Positions 33,822-33,850 of a stretch of 33,850 nucleotides of DNA are shown piece by piece (within the stretch, counting starts at the first letter, position 1; the number at the start of each line of letters is the position of its first letter). Made by a program: the position numbers and the translations under genes. The notes below the pieces were generated by a model. The model was not told where the DNA came from, searched no databases, and saw only the letters and a list, made by a program, of their open reading frames with translations. The DNA is taken from the NCBI RefSeq assembly GCF_004340685.1, contig NZ_SLUN01000049.1:1-33850 (forward strand). The letters are read 5' to 3'. The stretch comes from Hydrogenispora ethanolica (lineage in GTDB: Bacteria > Bacillota > UBA4882 > UBA8346).

Positions 33822-33850
33822 AGATCCAAGGAAAACAGCGATAAAAGAAC

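Overview
The window reads as chromosome of a spore-forming, two-membrane (diderm) member of the Bacillota, perhaps of the Limnochordia/Hydrogenispora type. The Bacillota side rests on a BofC-like sporulation protein next to yebC, RNase J, a ComFB protein, the dprA-topA-trmFO-xerC gene order, strong AGGAGG-type ribosome sites and frequent TTG starts. The diderm side rests on two signal-peptide beta-barrel proteins, a TolC-type outer membrane factor with its periplasmic adaptor, and a Smg (DUF494) gene between dprA and topA. The lineage is an inference. I see no rRNA, tRNA or CRISPR array.

Layout. 1-615: degenerate 21-nt repeats and a terminator. 616-6358 (mostly minus strand): EF-G-like GTPase, a candidate structured RNA on the plus strand, bofC-like, yebC, prsW-like and pgsA. 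6359-10552: ygiQ and a porin-like gene, plus two copies of a ~136-nt foldable element whose stems carry compensatory changes. 10553-16746 (minus): DNA and tRNA maintenance block dprA-smg-topA-trmFO-xerC. 16925-20496: small Cys-rich proteins, RNase J, ComFB and aroE. 20880-25431: a second barrel protein, Cu/Zn superoxide dismutase without a leader, a Cys-cluster protein and two paralogous exported proteins of unknown function. 25524-25935: a broken coiled-coil gene with a 21-bp tandem array. 26050-26502: two small genes. 26614-33507 (minus): an apparent operon in the order response regulator, sensor kinase, TolC, adaptor, ABC ATPase, ABC permease, i.e. a MacAB-TolC-like tripartite exporter with its own two-component regulator.

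The best candidates for undescribed biology are the two-copy 136-nt element (6401-6536 and 10352-10487), the structured RNA at 2872-3076 and the 21-bp heptad arrays. Several gene starts were moved downstream to a start codon with a well-spaced ribosome site. All family assignments come from motif recognition, without database searches.
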